A stretch of 64,000 nucleotides of DNA from Intrasporangiaceae bacterium (GCA_021324575.1 JAJPIW010000028.1:44774-108773); one strand, 5' to 3'. Shown: positions 26,817-36,184, counted from the stretch's first letter. Notes: generated from the letters alone by a model not told the origin. Made by a program: numbers and translations.

Positions 26817-29294
26817 CTAGCCGCTGACCTGCGGCGATGGGCTCTCCAGCCTCGGCGCGTCAGGGTTGGACCGACCCACCGGCAGCCGGCCGTCACCAGG
26901 TCGGTGCGCCAGCACGAGGTCCAGGAGGGCGATCGCCCCGGCCTTGTCCAGGGGCTCGTTGCCATTGCCGCACTTGGGGGACTGCACACAGCCGGGGCAG
27001 CCGGACTCGCACCGGCAGGCGGCGACGGCATCGCGCGTCGCCGTGAGCCACCCGGCATACGACTCGTAGGCGCGGGCAGCGAACCCGGCACCTCCGGGAT
27101 ACCCGTCGTAGACGAGGATCGTCGGCAGGCCGGTGTCGGGATGGGCCCGGGTCGACACCCCGCCGACGTCCCAGCGGTCGGAGGTGGCGAGAAGGGGCAG
27201 CAGCCCGATGGCGGCGTGCTCGGCCGCGTGCGCCGCTCCCGGGATCGCGGCTTCGTCGACCCCGGCCGCGAGCAGGTCATCGGCCGGGATCGTCCACCAG
27301 ACCGCGCGGGTCGGCAGGGTTCGCTCGGGCAGGTCGAGCGGGTGCTGGCCGATGACCTCCCCGCCCGGCAGCCGACGGAGGAACCCGGTGACCCGGCCGG
27401 TCACGCGCACCCGCCCGAAGCAGACCGTCACCGGCCCCCAGCGCACCGACCGCTCGACCGCCTCGATCGCGAACGTGCTCGTCGACTGCGCGTGGGTCGT
27501 CCAGCCGGGGTCCCCGCGGACGACCGTGGCCGTCGACGCCTCGAGGTCCAGGTCGGTGACGACGTATGCCGTGCCCTGGTGCACGTGCACCGCACCGGTG
27601 TGGACCTGGCCATGGGCCGCTGCGGCGTCGATGGTTCCCACCACCCGTCCCGTGGGCTGCTCGACGATGGTCACGACCGTCCCGGCGCCGCGGAGGGACA
27701 CGTGGTCGGTGGGGCTGTCGGGGCGGGCCCAGAACCAGCCGGTGGGCCGCCGCCGCAGGATGCCACGCCCGACGAGCTGCTCGACGAGCCCGCGGGCCGT
27801 CGGCCCGAAGATCTCCAGGTCGGCCTCGGTCAAGGGGAGCTCGGCGGCTGCGGCCGCCAGATGGGGTGCCAGGACGCGAGGGTTGTGCGGGTCGAGCACG
27901 GCCTGCTCGACCGGGGCGTCGAACACCGTCTCCGGGTGCGCGAGCAGATAGCTGTCGAGCGGGTCGTCGGCCGCCACGAAGAGCGCCAGGGCATCGGTGC
28001 CGGCGCGGCCGGCGCGGCCGGCCTGCTGCCAGAACGACGACCGCCTCCCCGGCCAGCCCGCCATCACCACGGCGTCCAGGCCGGTGATGTCGACTCCCAG
28101 CTCCAGGGCGTTCGTGGCCGCCAGCCCGATGAGGGACCGCGACCGGATGGCGCGTTCGAGGGCCCTTCGCTCCTCCGGCAGGTAGCCACCGCGGTAGGCG
28201 GCGACCGAGTCTCGCCGGGCCGGCGCCAGGAGATCCAGGCGTCGCCGAGCCGAGGCGGCCAGCGCCTCCACACCCGCCCGCGAGCGGGCGAAGGCAACGG
28301 TCTGGACGTCGTCCGCAACGAGGCTCGCGAGCAGGTCCGCAGACTCGGTCGTGGCCGAGCGCCGCGCCGGGGTCTCGCCCACCGGGTCAGGACCCGTCCC
28401 AGCCCGCGGCGAGGCTGCGGCCACGGGACCCCCGAGATCGACCGCACCTGTGGGGCCCCGCAGCGGCGCCGGCTCCCAGAACCCGAAGGTGGTCGCCCCA
28501 CGAGGCGACCCGTCCGACTCGACCGTCGCGAACGGCATACCGACGAGCAGCTCGGCCTGCCGCCCTGGGTCTCCGACGGTGGCAGAGGCCAGGATGTGCA
28601 CGGGAGCGGACCGGAAGCGGGCGCAGACCCGTCGCAGCCGTCGCAGGACCGCGGCGACGTGCGACCCGAACACGCCGCGGTAGACGTGGCACTCGTCCAC
28701 GACGACGAACTGCAGCGCCCGCAGGAACGAGGCCCAACGGTCGTGCTGCGGCAGGAGGGAGTAGTGCACCAGGTCGGGGTTGGTGAGGACGACGTTGGCG
28801 TGGTCGCGGATCCACCGGCGCTCGTCGGTCGGGGTGTCCCCGTCGTATGCCGCGACCCGCACCCCCGGGATGGCGAGCCGCTCGATCCGGTCGCGCTGGT
28901 CGGCCCCGAGCGCCTTCGTGGGAGCAAGGTAGAGAACAGTGGCCCCGCGCCCGGCGGGCGCCTCCGCCCCACGGACCACCGCCGACAGGGCCGGGAGCAG
29001 GTACCCGAGGCTCTTGCCGGAGGCGGTGCCGGTCGAGACGACGACGTCGTGACCGGCATACGCGTGCTCGGCGACCTCCCGCTGATGGCTCCAGAGCCGG
29101 TCCACCCCGGCCCCGACGAAGGCCGACAGGACGGGGGACGCAACCCACTCGGGCCAGTCGGCCGTGCGTGCGGGACGGGCCGCGATGTGCTCGACATGGA
29201 CGAGCCGCCCCGCCCCGGACGCGGCCAGCCGGTCGAGCGCGGCCCGCGGGTCGAAGAGGCCTCGGGAGGTGGCGGGGAGCGGCGGGTTGGGCAT
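26817..29294 (-). CDS. DEAD/DEAH-box helicase, MrfA/Hrq1 type
   Basis: An 825-residue SF2 helicase. Motif I is [18 protein letters not shown], motif II reads [11 protein letters not shown] (DECH), motif III is LASATVGDP and motif [12 protein letters not shown]. The C-terminal DUF1998/MZB domain has the four-cysteine cluster [10 protein letters not shown] followed by another cysteine, as in Bacillus subtilis MrfA, a helicase for repair of mitomycin C damage. M. tuberculosis has the same protein at this locus (Rv3649). A role in DNA repair is inferred. A TACGGT box seven bases before the ATG suggests a leaderless transcript. It diverges from the STAS gene. Confidence 0.88.
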   Translation of the reverse strand: MPNPPLPATSRGLFDPRAALDRLAASGAGRLVHVEHIAARPARTADWPEWVASPVLSAFVGAGVDRLWSHQREVAEHAYAGHDVVVSTGTASGKSLGYLLPALSAVVRGAEAPAGRGATVLYLAPTKALGADQRDRIERLAIPGVRVAAYDGDTPTDERRWIRDHANVVLTNPDLVHYSLLPQHDRWASFLRALQFVVVDECHVYRGVFGSHVAAVLRRLRRVCARFRSAPVHILASATVGDPGRQAELLVGMPFATVESDGSPRGATTFGFWEPAPLRGPTGAVDLGGPVAAASPRAGTGPDPVGETPARRSATTESADLLASLVADDVQTVAFARSRAGVEALAASARRRLDLLAPARRDSVAAYRGGYLPEERRALERAIRSRSLIGLAATNALELGVDITGLDAVVMAGWPGRRSSFWQQAGRAGRAGTDALALFVAADDPLDSYLLAHPETVFDAPVEQAVLDPHNPRVLAPHLAAAAAELPLTEADLEIFGPTARGLVEQLVGRGILRRRPTGWFWARPDSPTDHVSLRGAGTVVTIVEQPTGRVVGTIDAAAAHGQVHTGAVHVHQGTAYVVTDLDLEASTATVVRGDPGWTTHAQSTSTFAIEAVERSVRWGPVTVCFGRVRVTGRVTGFLRRLPGGEVIGQHPLDLPERTLPTRAVWWTIPADDLLAAGVDEAAIPGAAHAAEHAAIGLLPLLATSDRWDVGGVSTRAHPDTGLPTILVYDGYPGGAGFAARAYESYAGWLTATRDAVAACRCESGCPGCVQSPKCGNGNEPLDKAGAIALLDLVLAHRPGDGRLPVGRSNPDAPRLESPSPQVSG

Positions 29295-29343
29295 TGCCGC
29301 TACCGTAACGGCGGACACAGACAGGCAAGGGAAGGATTGGGGC

Positions 29344-29697
29344 GTGGACCTGGCCATCTCGACGAGCGAGCAGCAGGGCGCGACCATCGTGGTCGTCGGC
29401 GGGGAGATCGACGTCTACACGGCGCCGCTCCTTCGCGATGCCCTCGACCAGCAGGTCGCCGCCGGACGCATCCACATCGTCGTCGACCTCAACGGTGTCG
29501 ACTTCATGGACTCCACCGGCCTCGGTGTGCTCGTCGGTCGGCTCAAGCTGGTCCGCAACCACTCCGGCTGGATGCGGGTCGTCTGTACGCGCGAGCGGAT
29601 CCTCAAGGTCTTCCGGATCACCGGACTGGACAAGGTCTTCACCATCGTCGACACGGTCGGCGATGCCCTTGTGGCGGAGGTCACACAGGAGGGGTGA
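29344..29697 (+). CDS. Anti-sigma-factor antagonist (STAS, BldG-like)
   Basis: A 117-residue STAS protein with [16 protein letters not shown] and the phosphorylation loop [19 protein letters not shown]. Ser57 corresponds to the serine phosphorylated by anti-sigma kinases in SpoIIAA and BldG. It ends in [12 protein letters not shown]. It should release a sigma factor by binding its anti-sigma kinase when unphosphorylated. No cognate kinase or sigma gene is nearby, as is usual for bldG orthologues. GTG start with an AAGGA site. A weak hairpin (GGGGTGA/TCACCCC, 29691-29710) spans its stop codon. Confidence 0.88.
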   Translation: MDLAISTSEQQGATIVVVGGEIDVYTAPLLRDALDQQVAAGRIHIVVDLNGVDFMDSTGLGVLVGRLKLVRNHSGWMRVVCTRERILKVFRITGLDKVFTIVDTVGDALVAEVTQEG

Positions 29698-29837
29698 GCC
29701 GATTCACCCCCGGATTCACCCCTGATTCGTCGTGCGCGGGGATGCCCGGGTAGCCTGCCACCGGACGTTCCGACGATACGGCGTGCTCACGCCACGGGAA
29801 CCTCAAAGACGAGCACGACCATCGAGGAGGATGGAGC

Positions 29838-32327
29838 ATGCCGAGCCTTGCGCTTGCGCCCACTGCAGCCATTGAGCTGTCGGGAACCAACCAGACCCTG
29901 GTGATCGCCGTGGCGGTCATCGCGGTGATCGCCCTCGTCATGGGCTTCGTCTTCCGGCGGCAGGTCCTCGCGGCCGACGCCGGCACCGAGAAGATGCAGG
30001 AGATCGGGGCGGCGGTCGAGGAAGGCGCCCAGGCCTACCTCGCGCGGCAGTTCAAGACGCTCAGCGTCTTCGTCGTCATCGTCTTCTTCCTGCTCCTCGC
30101 CCTGCCGGCCGACACCGCCGGTGTGCGGTGGGGTCGCTCCGGGTTCTTCATCCTCGGCGCCCTGTTCTCCGCCGCCATCGGCTACCTCGGGATGAGCCTG
30201 GCCGTCAAGGCCAACGTCCGCGTCGCCTCCGCCGCCCGGGGGGCCGGCCGCGACGAGGGCATGAAGATCGCCTTCCGCACCGGCGGCGTCGTCGGCATGG
30301 CCACCGTGGGCCTGGGCCTGCTCGGCGCCTCGATCGTCGTCCTCGCCTACAAGGGCGACGCCCCCAAGGTCCTTGAGGGCTTCGGCTTCGGCGCTGCCCT
30401 GCTCGCCATGTTCATGCGTGTCGGCGGCGGCATCTTCACCAAGGCCGCCGACGTGGGCGCCGACCTCGTCGGCAAGGTCGAAGCGGGCATCCCCGAGGAC
30501 GACCCCCGCAACGCCGCCACCATCGCCGACAACGTCGGTGACAACGTCGGTGACTGCGCCGGCATGGCCGCCGACCTCTTCGAGTCGTATGCCGTGACCC
30601 TGGTGGCCGCGCTCATCCTCGGCCTCGCTGCGTTCGGCTCCTACGGCCTGGTCTTCCCGCTGCTCGTCCCGGCCATCGGAGCCGTGACCGCGCTCCTCGG
30701 CGTCTACATCACCAAGGCCCGCCCGGGCGAGAACCCGCTCTCGGCCATCAACCGTGGCTTCTACATCGCCGCTGCCATCTCGGCCGTCCTCTCGGCCATC
30801 GTCGCCTTCACCTACCTGCCCGACACCTTCAAGGGGCTTGGCGTCGACGACGCCACGATCAGCGCGCTCGACGGTGACCCGCGGGTGACGGCAGTGCTGG
30901 CCGTCATCATCGGCATCGTCCTCGCGGGGATCATCCTGTGGCTCACCGGCTACTTCACCGGCACCGACAAGCGCCCCACCAAGGATGTCGCCCGCACCTC
31001 GCTGACCGGCGCCGCGACCGTCGTCCTCTCCGGCATCGGCGTGGGCCTCGAGTCGGCCGTCTACACTGCGGCCATCATCGGCGGCGCCGTCTACCTCGCC
31101 TTCCTGCTGGGCGGCGGCTCGGTCGCGCTGTCGCTCTTCCTCGTCGCGCTGGCCGGCTGTGGCCTGCTCACCACGGTCGGCGTCATCGTCGCCATGGACA
31201 CCTTCGGCCCGGTCTCGGACAACGCGCAGGGCATCGCCGAGATGTCCGGTGACGTCGACGAGGAGGGCGCCAAGATCCTCACCGAGCTCGACGCCGTCGG
31301 CAACACGACCAAGGCGATCACCAAGGGCATCGCGATCGCGACGGCGGTCCTCGCCGCCACGGCGCTGTTCGGCTCCTACTCCGACGCCTGGAAGAGCACT
31401 ATCAACCCGATCCTCGCCGGCCTGCAGGCCAAGGCGCAGGCCGGGACGCTGCCGCAGAGCGACATCGACGCCATCCAGCGCCAGCTGAGCACCTCGTTCG
31501 GCCTCGAGATCGTCTCCCCGAACGTCCTCGTCGGCGTGCTCCTCGGCGCGGCGGTCGTCTTCCTCTTCTCCGGCCTGGCCATCAACGCGGTGACCCGCGC
31601 GGCCGGGGCCATCGTCTTCGAGGTGCGTCGCCAGTTCCGCGAGCACCCGGGAATCATGGACTACACCGAGAAGCCGGAGTACGGCAAGGTTGTCGACATC
31701 TGCACCAAGGACTCGCTGCGTGAGCTCGCGACGCCTGGTCTGCTCGCCGCCCTCACCCCGGTCGCGGTCGGCTTCGGTCTCGGCATCGGGCCGCTCGCCG
31801 GCTTCCTCGGTGGTGCGATCGGCACGGGCTGCCTGATGGCCGTCTTCCTCGCCAACTCCGGTGGTGCGTGGGACAACGCCAAGAAGATCGTCGAGGACGG
31901 CCACCACGGCGGCAAGGGCAGCGACGCCCACGCGGCCACCGTCATCGGTGACACCGTCGGCGACCCGTTCAAGGACACCGCCGGCCCGGCCATCAACCCG
32001 CTCATCAAGGTGATGAACCTGGTCTCGGTACTCATCGCCCCCGCCATCGTCACGTTGAGCATCGGCGACAGCGCCAACTCGACGGTCCGCTACGGCATCG
32101 CCGCGGCCGCGTTCGTCATCATCGTGGCGGCGGTTGCCATCACGAAGAACCGCGACCTGGCCATCGGTGGCGGCGAGGGCGATGACGACGAGGGTGCAGT
32201 CGCGCGCGTCGACGCCGACCCTGCCCCGGCGGCCGCACCGGCCGTGGCCCAGGCGGACGTCGACCTGGCCAAGGCTCCCGTCGACGCCGACAAGGCGAGG
32301 GTCGACGCGGACGCCTCCCAGGGCTGA
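29838..32327 (+). CDS. hppA: Proton-translocating membrane pyrophosphatase, K+-independent type
   Basis: An 829-residue H+-PPase that couples pyrophosphate hydrolysis to proton export. About 16 membrane helices are present. The substrate site includes GGGIFTKAADVGADLVGKVE, IPEDDPRNAATIADNVGDNVGDCAGMAADLFE and, near the C-terminus, AWDNAKKIVEDG and GDTVGDPFKDTAGPA. The segment GNTTKAITKG has Lys492 and Thr495 where K+-dependent enzymes have Ala and Gly, so it should be K+-independent. A hydrophilic Ala/Asp-rich tail of about 55 residues is an extension. GAGGAGG precedes the ATG. A strong terminator follows. Confidence 0.95.
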   Translation: MPSLALAPTAAIELSGTNQTLVIAVAVIAVIALVMGFVFRRQVLAADAGTEKMQEIGAAVEEGAQAYLARQFKTLSVFVVIVFFLLLALPADTAGVRWGRSGFFILGALFSAAIGYLGMSLAVKANVRVASAARGAGRDEGMKIAFRTGGVVGMATVGLGLLGASIVVLAYKGDAPKVLEGFGFGAALLAMFMRVGGGIFTKAADVGADLVGKVEAGIPEDDPRNAATIADNVGDNVGDCAGMAADLFESYAVTLVAALILGLAAFGSYGLVFPLLVPAIGAVTALLGVYITKARPGENPLSAINRGFYIAAAISAVLSAIVAFTYLPDTFKGLGVDDATISALDGDPRVTAVLAVIIGIVLAGIILWLTGYFTGTDKRPTKDVARTSLTGAATVVLSGIGVGLESAVYTAAIIGGAVYLAFLLGGGSVALSLFLVALAGCGLLTTVGVIVAMDTFGPVSDNAQGIAEMSGDVDEEGAKILTELDAVGNTTKAITKGIAIATAVLAATALFGSYSDAWKSTINPILAGLQAKAQAGTLPQSDIDAIQRQLSTSFGLEIVSPNVLVGVLLGAAVVFLFSGLAINAVTRAAGAIVFEVRRQFREHPGIMDYTEKPEYGKVVDICTKDSLRELATPGLLAALTPVAVGFGLGIGPLAGFLGGAIGTGCLMAVFLANSGGAWDNAKKIVEDGHHGGKGSDAHAATVIGDTVGDPFKDTAGPAINPLIKVMNLVSVLIAPAIVTLSIGDSANSTVRYGIAAAAFVIIVAAVAITKNRDLAIGGGEGDDDEGAVARVDADPAPAAAPAVAQADVDLAKAPVDADKARVDADASQG

Positions 32328-32370
32328 CTCGGCCACGCCACCGCCCAGGCGGTCCTGGCCAACATGCTTC

Positions 32371-32417
32371 GTATGCCGCGGGGCCGGGTTCGATGTGAAC
32401 CCGGCCCCGCGGCATAC
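32371..32417 (+). terminator. hppA terminator built from inverted GTATGCCG copies
   Basis: A perfect 21-bp stem: GTATGCCGCGGGGCCGGGTTC (32371-32391, 21 bases in the arm) pairs with its exact complement at 32397-32417 around a 5-base loop. The outermost eight bases of each arm are the window-wide word GTATGCCG/CGGCATAC. No long T-tract. Confidence 0.8.
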
Positions 32418-32500
32418 CTGCATCTACGCCGCCGCCCTGTACTCAGCTCCCCAGGCCACGCCAGGCCACCCCAGGCTCCCCGGCTCCCGGCATACGCGCG

Positions 32501-32525
32501 TGGCGCAGAAACGTCCTGGTGCGCG
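32501..32525 (+). repeat. Direct repeat, left copy, flanking the DUF559 gene
   Basis: TGGCGCAGAAACGTC followed by CTGGTGCG. The right copy at 33700-33723 reads TGGCGCAGAAACGTC then TGGGTGCG. The copies are 1.2 kb apart in the same orientation, on either side of the DUF559 gene. Confidence 0.55.
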
Positions 32526-32755
32526 AGGGTCACTCGCCGGGAAAGCTCCCCTGACGATCCACTCCGATCGGACCAGCGTCGCTCGGCTGCCTGTGGAAAA
32601 CCTCGCGGCGGGGTCCCGAGATCGTGTCATCGTGACCCCATGCTCGGACCCAGCGCCCCGGAACCCTTCGACCCCGGCCTCCTTCGCGTGGCGGCGGACC
32701 TGCGACGTCTGGGGGTCGACACCGGCCACGGCGGTGGGTCCACGTCCGTCATGGC

Positions 32756-33604
32756 GTGTGGATCGAGGATGCCGCCTGGAAGGCTCTGACTCCTGTGCAG
32801 CGCCACGCCGCACTCGTCCACGCGTCCGCCCTGCGCGGTGATCCCGACTCGGGGCGTGTGGCGTCGCACACCTCTGCAGCCGCGGTGTGGGGTCTGCCCC
32901 GGATCGAGGAGTGGCCGTCCGCGGTCCACGTGACCACATCAGAGGTTCGCGTCCGCTCCTCCGGCCGCGTCATACGCCATGTCGCGCAGCATGTTCCGTT
33001 CGTAGACCGAGAGGGGCTCCTGGTGACCTCGGCGGCCAGAACCGTTGCTGACGTGGCTCGGATGTCGACGTTGCCGGAGGGTTTGGCGGCTGCCGACCAT
33101 GCCTTGAGGTTCAAGCTCTGCACGCGGGCCGAGCTCGCCGCCGAGCTGGCCGATGTCCCACCGCGCGCGGCGGGCAGGGTCCGCTTGGCACTCGTCGTGG
33201 ACCTCGCCGACCCACGCTCGATGTCCGTCGGCGAGAGCCTGTCGCGTGCCCAGATGTTCGTGCTCAACGTGCCCCGCCCCGACCTGCAGGTGCGCTACAC
33301 CGACAGCGGGGGGTTGATCGGCGAGGTCGACTTCGGGTGGGACGGCGTCGGGGGCGAGTTCGACGGCAAGGTCAAGTACGCCGTGCCCGAGGGGGCCACC
33401 GCCAAGGAGGCGGGCGAGATGCTGTGGCGCGAGAAGAGGCGCGAGGACCGACTGCGCCGCCTCGTCCGGGAGGTCGCCCGCTGGACGGGGGACGTCGCGC
33501 TGGACCATCGCCGGCTGGGCGCCGTGCTGCAGCACCACGGGGTCAGGCCTCAGGCGCGCAACACCTGGCTCCTGGTATCGGGGCGCGGGGCAAAGTCCGC
33601 GTGA
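32756..33604 (+). CDS. DUF559 (Vsr-like) protein, probably frameshifted at its N-terminus
   Basis: A 282-residue frame. The C-terminal part has the DUF559 PD-(D/E)xK-like signature GEVDFGWDGVGGEFDGKVKY, followed by the helix EMLWREKRREDRLRRLVREVARW. The N-terminal part (SHTSAAAVWGLP) matches AbiEi-type DNA-binding domains common in actinobacteria. In that family another stretch precedes: here residues like RRWVHVRHGVW continue upstream in the same frame, while an ATG-started segment (MLGPSAPEPFDPGLLRVAADLRRLG, from 32640) lies in another frame. A frameshift near 32715-32735 is therefore likely. The gene sits between direct repeats. Its role is unknown. Confidence 0.6.
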   Translation: MWIEDAAWKALTPVQRHAALVHASALRGDPDSGRVASHTSAAAVWGLPRIEEWPSAVHVTTSEVRVRSSGRVIRHVAQHVPFVDREGLLVTSAARTVADVARMSTLPEGLAAADHALRFKLCTRAELAAELADVPPRAAGRVRLALVVDLADPRSMSVGESLSRAQMFVLNVPRPDLQVRYTDSGGLIGEVDFGWDGVGGEFDGKVKYAVPEGATAKEAGEMLWREKRREDRLRRLVREVARWTGDVALDHRRLGAVLQHHGVRPQARNTWLLVSGRGAKSA

Positions 33605-33630
33605 CGTCCACGGGCCGGCCCGATGCGTTC

Positions 33631-33723
33631 CTGCGCCATGGCGCAACCGCCCACGACCGGGCGCACCGCGCGGTGCGCCGGTCGCTGGCTTCGGCGCCAT
33701 GGCGCAGAAACGTCTGGGTGCGG
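33631..33723. repeat. Palindrome pair GCGCCATGGCGC plus right direct repeat
   Basis: Palindromes centred on CCATGG at 33636 and 33697 (61 bp apart) share TGCGCCATGGCGCA-type arms. The second runs into the right copy of the direct repeat (33700-33723). The same palindrome pair, 60 bp apart, occurs at 56091-56166. The rest of 33605-33773 shows no gene. Confidence 0.6.
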
Positions 33724-33773
33724 GCTGCGACTGCGTCGCGCGCGGTCAGGCCGAGCTGGGTCAGGTCTAGGCG

Positions 33774-35297
33774 TCAGGCCGAGGGGTCGGGCTGGGGGAG
33801 GACGAGGAGACCGTCCTTGGCGGAGTCCCGGATGAAGGTGACGATGCTCGAGACAACAGCCGCCTCGTCTGCCTCGAGGAGCGCGGCGATCGCCGTCGCG
33901 GCCTGGGCGGCCGTGAGGTCGCCGTCGGCGACTGAGGCGTATGCCGCGGTGACGGTGTCCAGCGGGATGGTTCGCCGCAGCCCGCCGCCCTGGTGGAGGC
34001 GGATCACGGCCGGGTCGGTGGCACCGGGCCGGCCGTGCCGCTCCTCGGTCACGTCGTCGGCGACAACCCATCGTTCCGCGAGCACGTCGGCGTCGGTGTG
34101 CTCGGCCAGCCAGGTCCGGGCAGCGAGCCCTGCTTCGACGGAAGCGCCCATCGGCAGCGCGACGGGCCCGCGGGCATCGACGAGGTCGACGAACGGCTCG
34201 CGGTCGCGGAGCGGCCGCTGCAAGGTGATGACCCCGAAGCCGACCGAACCGACACCGCGGGAGGCGAAGTCGTCCAGCCACGCGGCATACATGCCGGCAA
34301 ACTCGGCCGTTCCGCTGTGGTGACCACCGTCGCGGGCCCAGACCTCGGCGTACTCGGCCGGGTCCTGGACCTCGCGCTGGACCACGAAGGCATCCAGACC
34401 CGTTCCGGCGATCCAGGCGGCCACCCGAGTGCGCCAGTCTGCGCCCTCGGGGATCTCCCAGTTGCCGAGGAACTGGGCCACCCCACCCGGCGCGAGGATC
34501 GAGCCGACCCCGCGCACGAGATCCGACACGACGTCGTCGCCGGCCCGGCCGCCGTCGCGGTACTCAAAGAGCGGCACCTCACCGGAGCGAGGCGTGATCA
34601 CGAACGGCGGGTTGCTCACCACGAGTGAGAACTGTTGGCCCGCAACGGGTTCCAGCATGGATCCCTCGACAACCGTCCAGGTGCGGGAGTCGAGCGCGGC
34701 GTTGAAGCGGGCGAAGTCGAGGGCCCGAGCGGACACGTCGGTCACCGTCACCGACGTGGCGTGCTCACCGAGGTGGAGGGCCTGGACACCACACCCGGTC
34801 CCGACGTCGAGCACCGCGTCGAAGGTACGGCGCGGAGTCCAGGCCGCGAGGGTCGTCGACGCCCCACCGATCCCAAGGACGTGGTCAGGAGAGAGCGGCC
34901 GGCCGGTGGCGAGCTCGGACAGGTCGGAGGCGACCCACCACTGGTGCTCCTCGTCGCCGTAGGGCCGCAGGTCGACCAGCGCCACGAGCCCGTCGCCCTC
35001 GTCGCGCACCAGGCCGAGCTCTCGGGCGCCCGAGACCCCCAGCGTCGGCAGGGCCCGCGCCACGTCGCGCTGGTCGACGGGGTCGCCGAGCCCGAAGAGG
35101 CGGATGAGGGTGGCCAGCGGGCTGTCGAGTGCGGCCGTGACGCGCTGGGCTGGAAGCCGTTGTTCGCGGTCGAGCGCGGCGGCGGCCAGCGGGCCGAGCA
35201 GGTCGTTGACGTCGTCGACGGTGTAGGGCGCCGCGGCCAGGTCGGCGCGCAGGGCGGCGATGAGGTCGGGGACGACGCGCGGGGTCGGCGTGGGCAT
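33774..35297 (-). CDS. Class I SAM-dependent methyltransferase, HemK/MTS-like
   Basis: A 507-residue protein. N-terminal helical domain (about 1-150), then a Rossmann methyltransferase domain with motif I VLDVGTGCGVQALHL, the acidic TVTDVSARALDFARFN and the catalytic VVSNPPFV. The NPPF motif is typical of enzymes that methylate glutamine amide or nucleic-acid base nitrogens. A C-terminal region of about 150 residues is shared by the actinobacterial DUF7059/DUF7782-type methyltransferases. Substrate unknown. The ATG at 35297 is chosen; the longer frame reads through the palindrome array and is rejected. Confidence 0.8.
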   Translation of the reverse strand: MPTPTPRVVPDLIAALRADLAAAPYTVDDVNDLLGPLAAAALDREQRLPAQRVTAALDSPLATLIRLFGLGDPVDQRDVARALPTLGVSGARELGLVRDEGDGLVALVDLRPYGDEEHQWWVASDLSELATGRPLSPDHVLGIGGASTTLAAWTPRRTFDAVLDVGTGCGVQALHLGEHATSVTVTDVSARALDFARFNAALDSRTWTVVEGSMLEPVAGQQFSLVVSNPPFVITPRSGEVPLFEYRDGGRAGDDVVSDLVRGVGSILAPGGVAQFLGNWEIPEGADWRTRVAAWIAGTGLDAFVVQREVQDPAEYAEVWARDGGHHSGTAEFAGMYAAWLDDFASRGVGSVGFGVITLQRPLRDREPFVDLVDARGPVALPMGASVEAGLAARTWLAEHTDADVLAERWVVADDVTEERHGRPGATDPAVIRLHQGGGLRRTIPLDTVTAAYASVADGDLTAAQAATAIAALLEADEAAVVSSIVTFIRDSAKDGLLVLPQPDPSA

Positions 35298-35348
35298 GCT
35301 CGAAGCGTATGCCGTGGCCTCCCGGGGATCGGGCCGCCTCTCGCCCAC

Positions 35349-35517
35349 CCCCGCACGTGCGGGCTTGTGAGGGCGCCAGGGTCGACGGGGCCTGAACAAC
35401 CCCGCACGTGCGGGCTTGTGAGGGTGCCTGGGTCGACGGGGCCTGAACAACCCCGCACGTGCGGGCTTGTGAGGGTGCCTGGGTCGACGGGGCCTGAACA
35501 ACCCCGCACGTGCGGGG
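35349..35517. repeat. 51-bp-period palindrome array
   Basis: CCCCGCACGTGCGGG starts at 35349, 35400, 35451 and 35502, exactly 51 bp apart. The 36-bp spacers are nearly identical (TTGTGAGGGTGCCTGGGTCG then ACGGGGCCTGAACAA), so this is a tandem repeat of a 51-bp unit. It fills the divergent promoter region between the methyltransferase and tetR genes and recurs in other forms at 14.3 kb and 49.8 kb. Confidence 0.85.
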
Positions 35518-35554
35518 AAGGGAGGCGCTGACAAGGTCGGGTTGGGAAAAGTGA

Positions 35555-35583
35555 TTGCGAGTGAGTGCTCACTCACTTATGCT
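35555..35583 (+). promoter_or_regulatory. tetR promoter with operator in the spacer
   Basis: -35 TTGCGA (35555-35560), 17 bp, -10 TATGCT (35578-35583). The spacer is almost exactly an 18-bp palindrome, AGTGAGTG-CT-CACTCACT (35560-35577), a TetR-type operator. A bound repressor would block polymerase directly, so the tetR-exporter operon is probably autorepressed. The predicted transcript starts at or next to the GTG at 35591. Confidence 0.7.
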
Positions 35584-35590
35584 CGGGCTC

Positions 35591-36184
35591 GTGAGTCCCA
35601 GAGCTGCCGCCATGTCCGCCGATGACCGGCGGGCCTCGGTCATCGAGGCCGCGCTGCCCATTCTGCGCGAGTCCGGGGCGGCCGCCACGACCAAGGAGAT
35701 CGCGACCGCGGCCGGGATCGCCGAGGGCACGCTCTTCCGGGTCTTCCCGACCAAGGACGCGCTCGTCCACGCCTGTGTCGCCCGTGCCTTCGACTCCCAG
35801 CGGGTCATCGAGCAGCTGCGCCAGGTCGACCGCGGCCTCCCGCTCGAGGGGAGACTCACGGCGGCCGTCGAGATCATGAAGGCGCACCTCGAGGGGTTCA
35901 TCGGCCTGATGAGCGTCCTGCACACGACCGGCGCCGAGGTTCCCCGCCCACCGGCCGGTCCAGGGAGACGCCGCACCAACCCCGAGATCGACGCGGAGTT
36001 CCTCGATCTGATCGGCCCCGACGCCGATCGCTTCCGCTATCCCGCGCAACGCGTCATCACGTTCCTGTCCATGCTCACCCTGGCCAGCGCCCACCCGATG
36101 CTGCCCGACCACGGGGCCACGCCCGCCGATGTCGTCGACGTCCTGCTCCACGGTGCCCTCACGACCATCAAGGAGACTCCCTGA
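35591..36184 (+). CDS. TetR-family regulator of the ABC exporter
   Basis: A 197-residue TetR protein. The N-terminal helix-turn-helix reads RRASVIEAALPILRESGAAATTKEIATAAGIAEGTLFRVFPTKDALVHA. The C-terminal ligand domain is not assigned. The GTG at 35591 matches the leaderless spacing from TATGCT; upstream in-frame codons overlap the operator. Its stop overlaps the first ABC gene (TGATG), and an operator lies in its own promoter, so it most likely represses itself and the exporter until a drug-like ligand binds. Confidence 0.9.
   Translation: MSPRAAAMSADDRRASVIEAALPILRESGAAATTKEIATAAGIAEGTLFRVFPTKDALVHACVARAFDSQRVIEQLRQVDRGLPLEGRLTAAVEIMKAHLEGFIGLMSVLHTTGAEVPRPPAGPGRRRTNPEIDAEFLDLIGPDADRFRYPAQRVITFLSMLTLASAHPMLPDHGATPADVVDVLLHGALTTIKETP

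Noticed and set aside
26403..29753. Very long open frame (1116 codons) opposite the helicase gene
   Set aside because: It has no protein-like composition and lies antisense to a clear helicase; long antisense frames are a by-product of about 70% GC.
29787..32423. Long minus-strand frame (878 codons) opposite hppA
   Set aside because: Its sequence is Asp/Gly/Arg-rich noise, and the plus strand encodes a full-length H+-pyrophosphatase.
35349..35517. CRISPR-like array of palindromes and spacers
   Set aside because: The spacers are nearly identical to each other, the repeat is a 15-bp perfect palindrome, and no cas gene is present. It is a tandem repeat, not a CRISPR.
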